NCBI GenBank assembly: GCA_029948255.1
Contig: JALIZF010001830.1
Span: 806,001 to 870,000 of the forward strand
Length of the DNA: 64,000 bases
Reading direction: 5' to 3'
From: Telmatactis stephensoni
Taxonomy: Eukaryota; Cnidaria; Anthozoa; Actiniaria; Isophelliidae
In this document: positions 34,653 through 45,818 of the stretch, one piece after another
Layout: each line of letters opens with the position of its first letter
How positions within the stretch are numbered: the first letter of the stretch is position 1
Notes under the pieces: model-generated
What the model saw: only the letters and a program-made list of their open reading frames with translations
What the model was told of the DNA's origin: nothing
Databases searched by the model: none
Program-made: the position numbers and the translations under genes

Positions 34653-36189
34653 ATCCTTCATTTATTTGTCGCCTATGTCATTAAAACCTGCCATTTTTAT
34701 ACGAGATTTACTGACCACATTTTACTAGCCTTGAAACCGGAACCTGAGTTTTAGAGACATCTGTTTTATAATTGGTAATTGAACTTAGTGGAGTGCAATT
34801 TGGTCTGAAATCATACGAGTAAGTCTGCTAGTTGACAAAATGGCTCTACTGGGAAGACAGTTCTCGACTGTCCCAATTTCTTGACTTTCATGACTTTCTT
34901 GTACTTTTGATACCTTTGTATGAAGTATTTCTGCTCCAAAATTTGAAGAAACGTGTCAAAAAATTTGTTGAACTCATGGCTGCCTTGCATGTGTCTTGTC
35001 TGTTTTAGCATTCACAGTGTTTCTACGATTTGATTGGCTAAGGCATGATTTTCTTATTCTGTGATTGACTAAGTTCAAACAGTGTGACTTAGAGCTTGAA
35101 ATACTGAGTGCAATTTAGAGCTAAAAATGGTGCAATTTAGGAATAAATCAGATTACAGGATTTGCTAGTGATTTCTTTTTAGTCAAATTAGATATAATTA
35201 AGGGGTAAATAGTGCAATTCGCTGGTGTCGATTAACACAAATACTCCCACGAGCAGTGAACCACTGAACGATAAACGAACAATCGGGAACAACATAACGA
35301 AGTTAAACGTGTTATTTTTATGAGTAATTTAAAATTTACGAGCCAAAGCACTACTGAATGCATTATTCTCAATATTATCATTACCTTTTACTTATTTTAC
35401 TATTTTGGAGGAGGAAGAAATATTTAGCGAATAAAGAAATAAATATCAGGTGTAAACCACCCCTCCTCTGGAACTTCTAGAGTCTAGAAGCCTTGAATAT
35501 GGAAGGAATAGCGAGGGAAAAACAAAAAATTAAAAATATATATATATATAAAACAACAACAATAACCTTCAAGGAAGTTTTCTAGTGATATAAACTGGTA
35601 TTAATTGGTACTCAAAGATAATACCCTTGAATTTGATGATATCAATTTGTGGATAGTCCTGATTTTCTGGCAGAAAGCTGCTCTTTTGGCAGTACTGACT
35701 AGTTTTCATGAGAAGATTTTTGAGGACAAGCCTACATACAACAAAATAAAAGAAATAATTCGAATTCTAATGTCAATGAGAGCTCATATCAATTCACGTA
35801 ATACTGGATGGTTATAAGACTATAGCTACAAATTGAAGAGCGCGTCTTTACCTGTATCTGATCAGTCGGGCAGAGGCGGGTTTAGATTACTGAAGGCTGT
35901 ACTTGATTGCATGAGAAATTGGACAGGTTTCCTTGTCTTTGGATTCCAGTTGGCTGAAATCCTAATGTGAGCAACGAACGTGCAATCGTAAGTCCATACC
36001 ACTGACCATGGTTTTATTTCATGATTTACTTTCTAGTAAAATGTCTAATAATAAATCAAAGTTAATTGTTCCGGACTCTTGCTACTGCGCATCTCTTATG
36101 CACATGATTCTGCACATTCTTCAGTAACGTCTTTTGACACAATTTTTTTGTATCAAAAGATCTCGTCCAATTCATAAGCGTGCAAAACA
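34653..36189. other. Intergenic, no gene seen
   Basis: AT-rich with an (AT)n tract at about 35537-35551. Open frames are short and unrecognised. Confidence 0.45.
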
Positions 36190-36450
36190 ATATCAAAGAG
36201 ACGCTTCCAATTTGCCATGTTCCCCACATAGAACTTCCGCGTTTTCTTAAATAAAGGAAGGGCTTTCATGAAAGAAAATCAGATATTGAATAAAATAGAA
36301 AAATATGTGTTACCTTTTAAAGTTATGGCAGATTTTCATGTTTCAACCAATGAGATGGAAGGTTTAAACAATATCACAATTGACACCTTTCTGTATTCTT
36401 CGTCGTTTACCTGCATATATCTCTTACTCTGATCGTTACTTAAATTAAAA
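36190..36450. repeat. Partner of the 22318-22575 duplicated segment
   Basis: Colinear shared words, including GAAAATCAGATATT, GTTTAAACAATATCACAATT and CTCTTACTC. About 75-80% similar by eye. Confidence 0.55.
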
Positions 36451-36918
36451 GGAATGTTAAAATTACCCGTATATAGCCTTCTTCAACGCCATCTTTTTAT
36501 CAGACTTTCGATGATGTCATTACACAATCAAACCAATCACAATGCTCGTTGTCTGTCGCTCTCATAACAATGAGCAATCTCTTGGCTCGTGATTGGCTCA
36601 TGATTCTTGGGAGAATTGAAATTTTCTATTTTTGCTTGTAATTATTTTCCGCTATATTATAAAATTAAAGTAATCAACAAGAGATTTTCGGTTTTTTTTG
36701 TTTGTTTTTGTTTTGTTTTTGTTTTGGCGAAATAAAACCATTTAGGACGTTAGGAGAATCAGTTCAAAAAGGATAAAAATTTTCTAACCTTTCTTCGTGT
36801 TCCAACACCCCGTATGGTTTATTTCGCCGACTAGCCACGGAAATCCTTCGTTTATTGTTTAATTAAAATGCGTTACTAAATGTCAACGTTATTACATATG
36901 AGCTTTTCGAAATTCTCT

Positions 36919-37145
36919 TTTTACAGTCCAAATCGTTGCTTCGCGACCAGCAAATTACAAATTTTGTTTTGATTTTGGGTTTTTCTGAGCCGTCAATCTG
37001 TTTTGGGTGGAGCTTCTTTCAAATCAACCAATCACTAAAGACGAGTTCGTGAAAGCTCCTCCCACAAAAATGATGAACGGATCAGAAAAGACCACAATCT
37101 TACCGCCGTTGGAGATCGCGATGCAACGATTTTCGCTGTAAAAAG
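36919..37145. mobile_element. Inverted-repeat MITE, diverged
   Basis: CTTTTTACAGTCCAAATCGT at the left and ACGATTTTCGCTGTAAAAAG at the right. Inner blocks TGAGCCGTCAATCTG and GATGAACGGATCAGAA also pair, imperfectly. Confidence 0.6.
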
Positions 37146-37960
37146 CCGGAAACTACAAATTGTAATTCTTCATAATTATACGTCATATCTGCAAAAAAAA
37201 GAACAAAACACACTGTCCCTTCACAGTTGTTTCATTAGTAAGTTCTATTCCATATTTTTTAATTTGTCTTTTCTTTGTTCCATACCGACACGACCTCCCA
37301 ACCAATTACTTGGTTCAAAACCGTGCACCTTGTTGTTTACGTATCGTTTCTATAGTAACACCGTCAACATTCAACTTAAGAAGGCAACTACTTTGCCACT
37401 TGCTTTATTTCAAGTCTTACAAGCGTTGGAACTCTGAAAGGTATGATAAGATTTATTTTTTCCAAAGTCTTTTTCTTTTAATCTTAGCATAATTATATTT
37501 CAGCGTCTCTTACATATTTTAAAAAGTTTTTCTTAGCAAACACATTTTTTGATCGTTTATAAATCTTTACTTAATTTGAGCAAACAAAATTCAACTTGAG
37601 TGCCGAGGTAGAATATTTTTCATCTTTTGCTTTGATTTACTCGTTTTTCCGACGAACGTATCATACCTTTTAACCCTACTCCCAATACAATACATTTACA
37701 ATTAGGAAACTAGCGAGGGAAAGAGCTAGTTTAGGCTTCGTCGGTATATATTATACCACAAGGAGCTCCGACCAAGGGTTAAGGATCGAAACGTTAATTA
37801 GAACGTTATCTCCGTTTTTACGTTGTTACAAGTTTCCGTATATCCCACATTTACAATTAGTTGTGTTCCATTGCATGAAAAGGATAAAAATAGGAGATCG
37901 AAATGAATTCCGGTTTATTCAAGCTGGTACGATTTTTATTGTGAAAGGTTTTTCTTGTTG
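37146..37960. other. Intergenic, no gene seen
   Basis: No supported coding or RNA feature. Confidence 0.4.
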
Positions 37961-37963
37961 TTT

Positions 37964-38058
37964 TCCTTCCTTCCTTCCTTCCTTCCTTCCTTCCTTCCTT
38001 CCTTCCTTCCTTCCTTCCTTCCTTCCTTCCTTCCTTCCTTCCTTCCTTCCTTCCTTCC
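37964..38058 (+). repeat. (CCTT)n microsatellite
   Basis: About 23 uninterrupted units. Confidence 0.95.
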
Positions 38059-38134
38059 TAATTAAACAACAAAACATGTCAACAAAATTTCTTCTCGTTC
38101 TTTCATTCATATTTAAAACTTTATTATGCCCACA

Positions 38135-38797
38135 CAAACATTTTTGACTGTTTCAAACTAGTTAGTTAAAATTGCGTGCTTCTTCGAGTGTGAATTCACA
38201 CTCGAAGAAGCATACTAACAATTCTAACTAACACATTTCCGAGTGACAATCCATTCATATATTTCAAACTATCTTGTCACTTCATGACTTGTGACCACTC
38301 GTCCAATATTGGCAATCAATTAACTTTCTCTTGGCAAAACTCTAGTGTTTTTAAGTTTGGCACTCTTAAGCTGAGTTTTAGAAAATTTAAGCTGATAACC
38401 CTTTATCATGATAGCAGGCGCGGATCCAAACCAGATTGCAACGCTTTACGAAAACCCGATCAGATTTTCAGATTTTCAAACATTTTTGACTATTTCAAAC
38501 TAGTTATTATTTAAAATTGCATGCTTCTTCGAGTGTGAATTCACACTCGAAGATCAAGAAGCATACTAACAAGTCTAACTAACACATTTCCGAGTGACAA
38601 TCCATTACTTCATGACTTGTGACCACTCGTCCAATATTGGCAATCAATTAACTTTCTCTTGGCAAATCTCTAGTGTTTTTAAGTTTGGTACTCTTAGTTT
38701 TAGAAAATTTAAGCTGATAGCCTTTATCATGATAGCAGGCGCGGATACAAACCGGATTGCAACGCTTTACGGAAACCCCATCAGATTTTCAGATTGT
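38135..38797 (+). repeat. Tandem duplication, unit about 342 bp, with palindromes
   Basis: Copy 1 is 38135-38476 and copy 2 is 38477-38797, very similar. Each carries TGCTTCTTCGAGTGTGAA followed by its complement; in copy 1 (38177-38212) this is a perfect 36-bp palindrome, in copy 2 it is broken by a small insertion. Both copies also contain GACTTGTGACCACTCGTCC and GATAGCAGGCGCGGAT. Confidence 0.8.
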
Positions 38798-39004
38798 AAT
38801 GTCGACGGATCAATTTTACAGAACAGTGATTTAGCTACTGGATCTTTGCAAGTTTTCGGCTTGAGTACGGAAACCTGCCAACTGCCAGACCGCCCCTGTA
38901 TAGCTAGAAAACATATGGAAACCGGCAATGTGACATTTGCCCAATGTGAGATTTTTCTGTCTTATGTTTGTCCTTCCATTCCTGTATCAATACCTGGTTT
39001 ATGA
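38798..39004 (+). other. Open frame after the tandem repeat, unrecognised
   Basis: The frame reads from inside repeat copy 2 through unique sequence to a TGA at 39002-39004. The unique part has four cysteines (in TCQLPDRPCIAR, AQCEIFL and SYVCPS). No domain is recognised and no splice site is convincing. It may be chance. Confidence 0.15.
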
Positions 39005-39046
39005 AGCAAAAAGTGTGATTAAAATTAATTCGTTAGTAAAATTGTT

Positions 39047-39690
39047 ACCAGAGAGGAATTTTTTACTCTACTGCAGCATACATATCTTTTAGATGTTCTT
39101 TGAAAACTAGTTTGGTGTTTTTAATGAAATCAATTTTACCTCGCCCTATGAGCTCAGGCAATTATCTCCAAGCTAGGGCCTACACACGATACTAGACGAC
39201 GTATTTGGTTTGCAATCATGTGCAATGTGGTATCTCTTCACGGGATGTTCATAATTTTGCGACTCAACCAAAGCACAAGCTACCGTTAAAAGTTTTCAAA
39301 GGAATTTGAGTTGCAAACAGGCTTAAAGAAAGCGTAAGCAAGTATAAATAACAATAATAGACTTTATTTAAACAGGGTAGCTCATCGATCAAGAAAATGT
39401 ACATCATAAATATATTTACCCGGTAAAATTGTACGTAAAGATTTCAATGTTTCTTTTAATGTTGCAGTTAATATCAGGGCCCATAGACCTTTAATAACAG
39501 CATAAAACGCATGGAAAGCTGCCATTAAAAAATCAATTAATTAGGAAAGGAGTTACCAGAGAGGAATTTTTCACTTTACTGCAGCATGCATATCTTTCAG
39601 ATGTCCCTTGAAAACTAGTTTAGTGTTTTTAATCAAATCAATTTGAACTCGCCCCATGTGCTCAGGCAATTATATCCAAGTTAGGGCCCA
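39047..39690 (+). repeat. Direct repeat pair, ~140 bp units 503 bp apart
   Basis: The units at about 39047-39183 and 39550-39690 share TTACCAGAGAGGAATTTTT, CTGCAGCAT, TTGAAAACTAGTTT and GCTCAGGCAATTAT, with about 85-90% identity by eye. The sequence between is AT-rich and non-coding. They are too short and diverged to be called LTRs. Confidence 0.6.
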
Positions 39691-40762
39691 CGTAAAGAAG
39701 ATTTCAATGCAAATGTTCAAAGAATCGGATAGCTGTTTGCCATTCACGCTCCTGTAGCGACTGTTTCCTCAAGCTACAAAGTAAAAATTTGGGAAATGCA
39801 AGAAAGAAAAAAATAATAATTATATAAAGAGTACCACCGTTCTCACGAATACAGGACAAGGGGTCTATAAAATAAGGGGACTAAATATGTGAATGTAAAG
39901 AAATTAAAAGTACACGTACACAGATAGTCATATTTCTATTTTTCCGAGTGAAGTGTCCTTTAATTTGTTTTGTAAAGTGTATTTTCCCCAACATTGCAAT
40001 ATCCTTTTACTTAAATCAAACAGCGCAAACATGCCAAAAGGGATGATGAGTCCTTTGCTCTAGATCTTTTTGTGATGTTGCCAAAATGAAAGATGCAAGA
40101 GTTGAACATGTTTGTATGATTTCATTTTCCTGTATTGAATACCCTGCAGAGAAATATAAATCAATTTGTATCTCCAAAACAATGAAAGAAGCGTGAAATC
40201 TAGCATGGTGCCATGGATTCTTCTCGAGCTTTCTTTAAAAAACTTTGCACCTTGAGCAATCGAACGAAAATACTTGTCAGAAAATATGACAGAAAGACAA
40301 ATTAGAACTGCTTGAGCAATAAATCTCAATAATTACTGTTCAAATTCATAACCTATTGTTTTCTCTCCGAATTATACTAACGAATGCTGACAGAAAAATC
40401 ATAAATTAGCTGTATTGTTGCAAATAATGCCGTCAGTCTAACCTAACAGACGGTAATATTTTTAATAATGTGTAATAATATTGCAGTGTGACTTGCTTAG
40501 GGGAACCAGATTTGCAGGATAATAAATTAAGAAATGTGACTTCTAACTTAGTAATTACAGTACTTTACAGAGCCTTTTCAAAATCCAGCTAACCATTGAA
40601 ATGTTTCTTATTATGACAAACGTTAGCATCAAAACGTGTGGGATATACAATCAACAGATCAACAGAAGTACGCATGCTCATACAATGCTTTATTTTTTAA
40701 TGATTTAACAATTTCAACAATTTTGGTGACTGGTGGTTATGAAGTTGACCAGTAATTATACC
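39691..40762. other. Intergenic, no gene seen
   Basis: No supported feature. Confidence 0.4.
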
Positions 40763-41051
40763 AGATAGTTACTTCAGCCAGCAGCAGTATTGGATATTTA
40801 TAAAATATTTGAGACATAAAGCGCGCGCTGATTGGCTGGCTACCATGTTTATATCAGAGGACAGAGACATGGCTCGCTCGAAAAACGTCGAAAATACTAC
40901 GCCTCGTGTTCCTAAGCTTGCTTTTCTCTTGCTCTACATCTTCCATCGCGTTTATATCACAGTACAGAGACATGCGCGCGCGTTTTAGTATATTGCTTAA
41001 ATATAGTATACTGGATATATACTGTATTGCTGCCGGCTTCAGTAACTATCT
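40763..41051. mobile_element. Inverted-repeat MITE, 289 bp
   Basis: AGATAGTTACTTCAGCCAGC at the left and GCCGGCTTCAGTAACTATCT at the right. The interior holds GCGCGCGCTGATTGGCT and a second GCGCGCG stretch. Confidence 0.75.
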
Positions 41052-41194
41052 AATATTTTTCTCATAAAGTTATGTGATAACATGCACCAGACCGGTTGCA
41101 CTTGGTTCTATGATATGATGTCAACAATCCCTAACATCAACAACATGCGTAAGGCTGCTTTTCTAGCTTTCAGTCCTTCTAGTAGTGAATCACA

Positions 41195-41890
41195 TGTGGA
41201 CCCCTGGAGGGGGTACTATTGCAATGATGGGGGTCTTAATTTGGCCTCACGTGCATTCAAAGAGATTGTATAACACCTCACGTGTATTTCATCTAGGATT
41301 ACCTACTTGGTCATTCAATATGACCAATCAAGGGCTCTTTACTGGTCTTCTGAATTGTCACTCACTAGCACGTGCTACCGTCTAAAATTTATTTATTTAT
41401 TTATTATTGTTTCTAATTATTATTGTGTATTTATTATTATTTATTATTGTTTGTTTGTTTATTTATTTGTTTGTTTCTTTACCTCAAATGGTGGTCAAAT
41501 ATTGACCACCATGAGCTTTCAACCAGAGAATATTCTATTGAAAACTTGTCTTTCAGCTGATGAAAATTCCAACGAGACTGAGAATGACGTCATATGAAAC
41601 CCAGCAATTCGCTATTCCAGACTAAAGCTAAAAAACAAATGTTTCCCGACCTCTTTTATTGAGCTCTTTTGCTTAATTGAAAGCGTGCTTTACTTTTAAG
41701 TTGTTGAAGCGGTGATCAAAGTTTTATTACAAAAAACATATCCTATCCCCAGACCAAAGCTTTACCCTATCCCAGACTAAAAAATGATACTCTACCCTAG
41801 ACCTGAGCCATGCAGGAGCTGAGTAACCATACCCTATCCAAAGGCACATACACGTATAGCGTATACAGGGTAGTACCCTCCTCCATCATC
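41195..41890. repeat. Repeat element with GGAGGGGGTACTA ends
   Basis: CCTGGAGGGGGTACTA at about 41203 recurs inverted as TAGTACCCTCCTCC at about 41869. The right part repeats CCCTATCCCAGAC variants. The segment 41515-41610 also resembles 60010-60370. Confidence 0.5.
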
Positions 41891-41972
41891 GCCCCTCCCC
41901 CTTCCTCGGTTCTTGTTAGGAGTGTTTTGCATAAGGATTTATGCTCATATCAAATTTGACCGATTTTTTCAG

Positions 41973-42698
41973 CTGGACAAGTCATGGGGAACAACACATC
42001 AATCGATCTGAGAGGCAAAAACTCCAGCAATAGCACAAATAGCAGCTCAAATCCTCTAGATTTCAATAGTCCGCTTGTTTTCCGTGGTCGTGGTCCCCAA
42101 GATGAAGAAGCATTTGACGCACAGGCCTGTACAGCCCTCTTCCTTCAACTTGTCATTATTGCCTTGAACATAATGATGATTATAGCCTCGCATGTCCGGC
42201 TAAAAACCATGTCATACATCATGCTACAAAGCGTGTTTATAGTTGATCTTGTGACAGCTGTTCCTGGTATTGTTTGGGGGGTCGCGCTTGCACTGGATAC
42301 TCTACCATGGCAAGCGGTCTTTGTGCCATTATGTCACTTCCAAGGCTTCCTGAACAGCTTCCTCATGAGTGCCTTTCTGGTGTCCATCACGCTCATTTCC
42401 CTGAGCCAGTTCCTTTTCATCACCGCTCCAGGAATGTATAATTCTCTGTTTAGGAGAAGTATGGTGGTTAGATTTTTACTTCTTGTGGCAATGTTGTTCT
42501 TTGGCTTTCTCGCAGCGTTTCCGTTATTCACAGAATGGGGGAAGTATGCCATGTACGAGCACAGTAATTGTTGGATGGCGTGGAAACCTGGAAATGATAC
42601 GCTTATGTCATTCAATGTGTTTACCACATTGTTGAGCTTGGTTCCCGCCGTTGTAGTCACCGTGTTGGCTATTGTGTTTACTATGAATAAACCAAAAG
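41973..42698 (+). CDS. Divergent class A-like 7TM receptor, exon with start (coding from 41984)
   Basis: The acceptor CGATTTTTTCAG (41972) gives an 11-bp UTR and the ATG at 41984. The exon encodes 238 residues with TM1-TM5. The N-terminus has several N-glycosylation sequons. One cysteine before TM3 (PLCHFQ) and one in the second extracellular loop (SNCWMAW) form the usual pair. The usual D/NRY at the end of TM3 is replaced by SQFLF. Exon 1 ends in phase 1 at AAAAG|GTAAAT and joins 43598 in frame (Asp codon). Full protein 345 residues. It is not close in sequence to the four other receptors here, and the ligand is unknown. Some other 7TM family cannot be excluded. Confidence 0.82.
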
Positions 42699-43597
42699 GT
42701 AAATATTAGTAACGAAAAATAAATATATTGACCTAAGCTATGGTCTATATTCTGATAAATTAATGACTTTCAGCCAACCAAAACGCGCGTTAGATTGTTT
42801 ACTACGCATTATAAAATAACTCTTATATGCATGACGCGCGCTCTGATTGGCTGAAAACCCGTGTTTGATGAGAGTATCAAACACGCTCACGCCGATTTGT
42901 TTTTTTTCGCCAGTGTTTTCTTTTTCCTATTTTCTTCTATTTGCGTGTTAGTTATTTTATAAAAGAAATAAAAAACGGTTTCCAGTGTCCGATAGCCTGA
43001 TCAAAACACTTGTGATGTTGGGAGAACACTCGAGAGCTGTGAAAGCACTCGCCTACGGCTCGTGCTTCCACTAGGCTCTCTCGTGTTCTCCCAACATCAC
43101 GCGTGTTTTGATCAGGCTATCCGAACACGGGAAACCGTTTTCTATTCCTTAATTAAGCATTGATATAAGCGAAATAAGCCGTAAATAACACGCGTAACAG
43201 TGAAGTGTTACCATTTTACTGTAGTGACTGATATCGCACTAATTCACTGCTTGTACTGCCCAATCATGCATGTTTCTCTTTAGAACTTACACCAGCCAAT
43301 CGCATTCTTATGAATATTTACCTTGCATTTCCCGCCTTTTTGAATAAAAAAGTGTAGAAAATGTAGCTAAAATCATTGACGTCTTCACTAAGATTGTACC
43401 AGTGATTGGAAAAGATTTTTCTGACTTACTCAAGGATAACAAGAACCAAAAACAACACGAAATACAAGCAAGGACGTAAGCTTGTCTGAGTCGTTTCTAG
43501 AGGAGGAGAAAACCGGAGAAAACATTTGTAGATACGAACAATTATAGATGATATTAACGTTAGTATTGACATGAAATATTTCTATTTCTTCTTCAAG
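42699..43597 (+). other. Intron of the two-exon 7TM receptor
   Basis: GTAAAT donor, TTTCTTCTTCAAG acceptor. It contains an inverted-repeat element at about 42966-43148 and two GCGCGCG/CCAAT-type motifs. Confidence 0.8.
42966..43148. mobile_element. Palindromic MITE in receptor intron
   Basis: The arms contain GATAGCCTGATCAAAACAC, GATGTTGGGAGAACAC and their complements. The outer ends are AAACGGTTTCC and GGGAAACCGTTTT. Confidence 0.85.
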
Positions 43598-43920
43598 ATC
43601 TAAACAACCAAACTTCGCCTTTGCCTCAAACTGATGTCTTCATCATCGCTACCATCCAGCTCATTATCTTCCTTGTCTTCTGGCTTACGTTAACCATTTT
43701 AAATGCAGATTGGATTGAAAGTTGGAAGAACGTAGATTTCGAGGTGATTGTGGTCTTCTTTTTCTTCTACTATGCTCGAGGGTTGTGGAATCCAATCGTG
43801 TGCTTTGCAGTAAGCAAGAACGTGAGGACGGCCTTTGTTGATGTCATCTTAAAGTGCCATTGCTGTGCTGTGAGAGTTGAGCCACAGGACCAACAAGTTG
43901 GTACTCCCAAGGAACCCTAA
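43598..43920 (+). CDS. Divergent class A-like 7TM receptor, last exon
   Basis: This exon encodes TM6, TM7 and the C-terminus. TM7 contains GLWNPIVCF, a variant of NPxxY with Cys in place of Tyr, followed by a helix-8-like stretch with NVRTAFVDVILKC and a short tail with CC that could be palmitoylated (inference). No CWxP is seen in TM6; FWLTLT occupies that place. The phase agrees with exon 1. A polyadenylation signal follows. Confidence 0.82.
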
Positions 43921-44126
43921 TCCCTGTCGCATTTATTGACAGACAAGGACGAGCTGGAACTTGTTTTGACATGGAACTCAAAGGGAATCTTTAAACCCTT
44001 TTACACAATTACATTTTTATGGCCAATGGATTTGCCCGTATTGACGGTCAAACATATTTCATTTGACAACTAAGTTTTCATCGCTATGTGCTGGCATTTA
44101 AAAAAAGTGGATGTCTAACGTAAAGA

Positions 44127-44132
44127 AATAAA
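44127..44132 (+). promoter_or_regulatory. Polyadenylation signal AATAAA of the 7TM receptor
   Basis: Canonical hexamer about 207 bp after the stop at 43920. Confidence 0.55.
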
Positions 44133-45475
44133 GTATACAAATATGGCGATCTGGACCGCACGTGAGCTAGGACATTCTGAATGATGACTTGGGAGCTCAA
44201 TTGATAAATTTGAGCAATTTCCTTTGTATATAAAGAAATTATCGACTACAGTTAAACTTTACGTAAATAGATTCGTTTAAATTTGTCATATAAAATTTGG
44301 TCAAATTTCCTCATCAAAAATCAACATACGTTTGTTGGATTTGATAATAGATAAGATTTTGGGCCTTGTGCGGAAAGATTTTCTCGACATGATGGCACGT
44401 TTTTAATGAATAGAATGACTCTTAGAGTGCTGTATAGTTGATTGTACATTTGATAGTGCATTTTTTGGCAATAGATCATGAAATTCATGGACATATATAT
44501 ACTTACTGATTGAGAACACGTAAGATCTCAGTATAAATAAACTCTGAACTTTAGTTTTATTAATGCTGAAAGATGAAAGTGCGCAAATTTAATTGTCTTC
44601 GAAGCGTCAGCGTATTTTATTTTATTAACTTCGCTATGAAATTGCTTACATGCACAAATAAGTATATGGCAGGGCGTCCGCAACAGCGTGGCCAATTACT
44701 GCGGGCCCATGCAGGTCAAATATTTGTTATTATTGACTTAATCAAATTATAAGATGTCATATCAGCTGAACGTATCAATGATTATCATTTTCCTTCAAAT
44801 GAGCTACTTGGGATAAGCATAGAAATATAAATATATCACTATATCATTATTATTACACTATGCAATACAGTAGTATACTCCCTCCAAATGGACGCCATTA
44901 TAAAGCAGACAACCCTATATAATTAGGTGAATACTAATGTTCGTACTGCTTTGTTGTACTTTAACCCTAAGACAATTAATTGCCTAGAAGGCCGATAGCA
45001 AGAGCTGGTCCAGAGGATGTTCGCCTCACAGGAAGATCATGACTGAAATGCTAATACTCAACAATTACATTGTAGGTATATATTAGACTATGTAATATAG
45101 ACTGAAACTAAATAATCAACGTTAGCAGTTACAATTAAAGATGTAAAATTACCTGTTCGCCACTTCTCGACTCGTTTGCGTGAACACCTTCACACAGATA
45201 GGGGTCACATATATTTAAACATCTTAACAGCTCAAAATCGTGCAGAAGGCTTGTGCAAGAAGATTAATTGCTTTGAAATAATAGACCACGCTGCGCATGA
45301 ATTTAATAAGCGTTACACTGAAGATGGCAAATGTGTTGCCGAAACATGTGGTGTCTAGTCTACGAATATTAATCTCTTTACTGTTACTACAACCATTTGG
45401 TAACATATTGCATGGTATAACCTTGCAGTTTAATGTACGTAGCTTAATGTATTCATGATATTGAATAATTGTAGT
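44133..45475. other. Intergenic between convergent genes
   Basis: It separates the + strand receptor from the - strand multidomain gene. No further gene seen. Confidence 0.5.
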
Positions 45476-45481
45476 TTTATT
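45476..45481 (-). promoter_or_regulatory. Polyadenylation signal (AATAAA on minus strand) of the multidomain gene
   Basis: TTTATT on the + strand about 195 bp beyond the stop codon at 45674. Confidence 0.45.
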
Positions 45482-45673
45482 TCGTTGTCTTTACTTTCCA
45501 TAACAATTACAGAGACGGTTTGCCAACACAACCGAATTACATGATCATTTGCGATTTGTTCGTACATAATATTAAGTTATAAAAGAAAAGGTTTTGATGA
45601 TAGTGTGTTTAATTAGAAAAACTCAGTAAAGAAATCACGTGTTATTAGTGACTTTGATCAATGACGGAGTTAG

Positions 45674-45818
45674 TTACTTCAGTTCATAGAAATCCAGCGC
45701 AACACGAGCCAAATCACACTGACTCCAAAACACAGCCTTTGCGTTGGAGTCAGGGGTGCCTGAATCGGGATGAACGCAGAAACCTGACGTCTTAAAACGC
45801 AACGATTTGGCAGGCGTT
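45674..45818 (-). CDS. Multidomain gene, exon 20: ricin-like trefoil B, last part and stop
   Basis: Encodes [26 protein letters not shown] and ALDFYELK, then TAA. Same subdomain type as the first visible exon and exon 17. Phase 2 in. The protein ends directly after the trefoil, with no membrane anchor, which favours a secreted product. Confidence 0.9.

Noticed and set aside
39047..39690. Pair of LTRs of a short retroelement
   Set aside because: The direct repeats are only ~140 bp, diverged, lack clear TG...CA ends and enclose no coding or primer-binding sequence that I could recognise.
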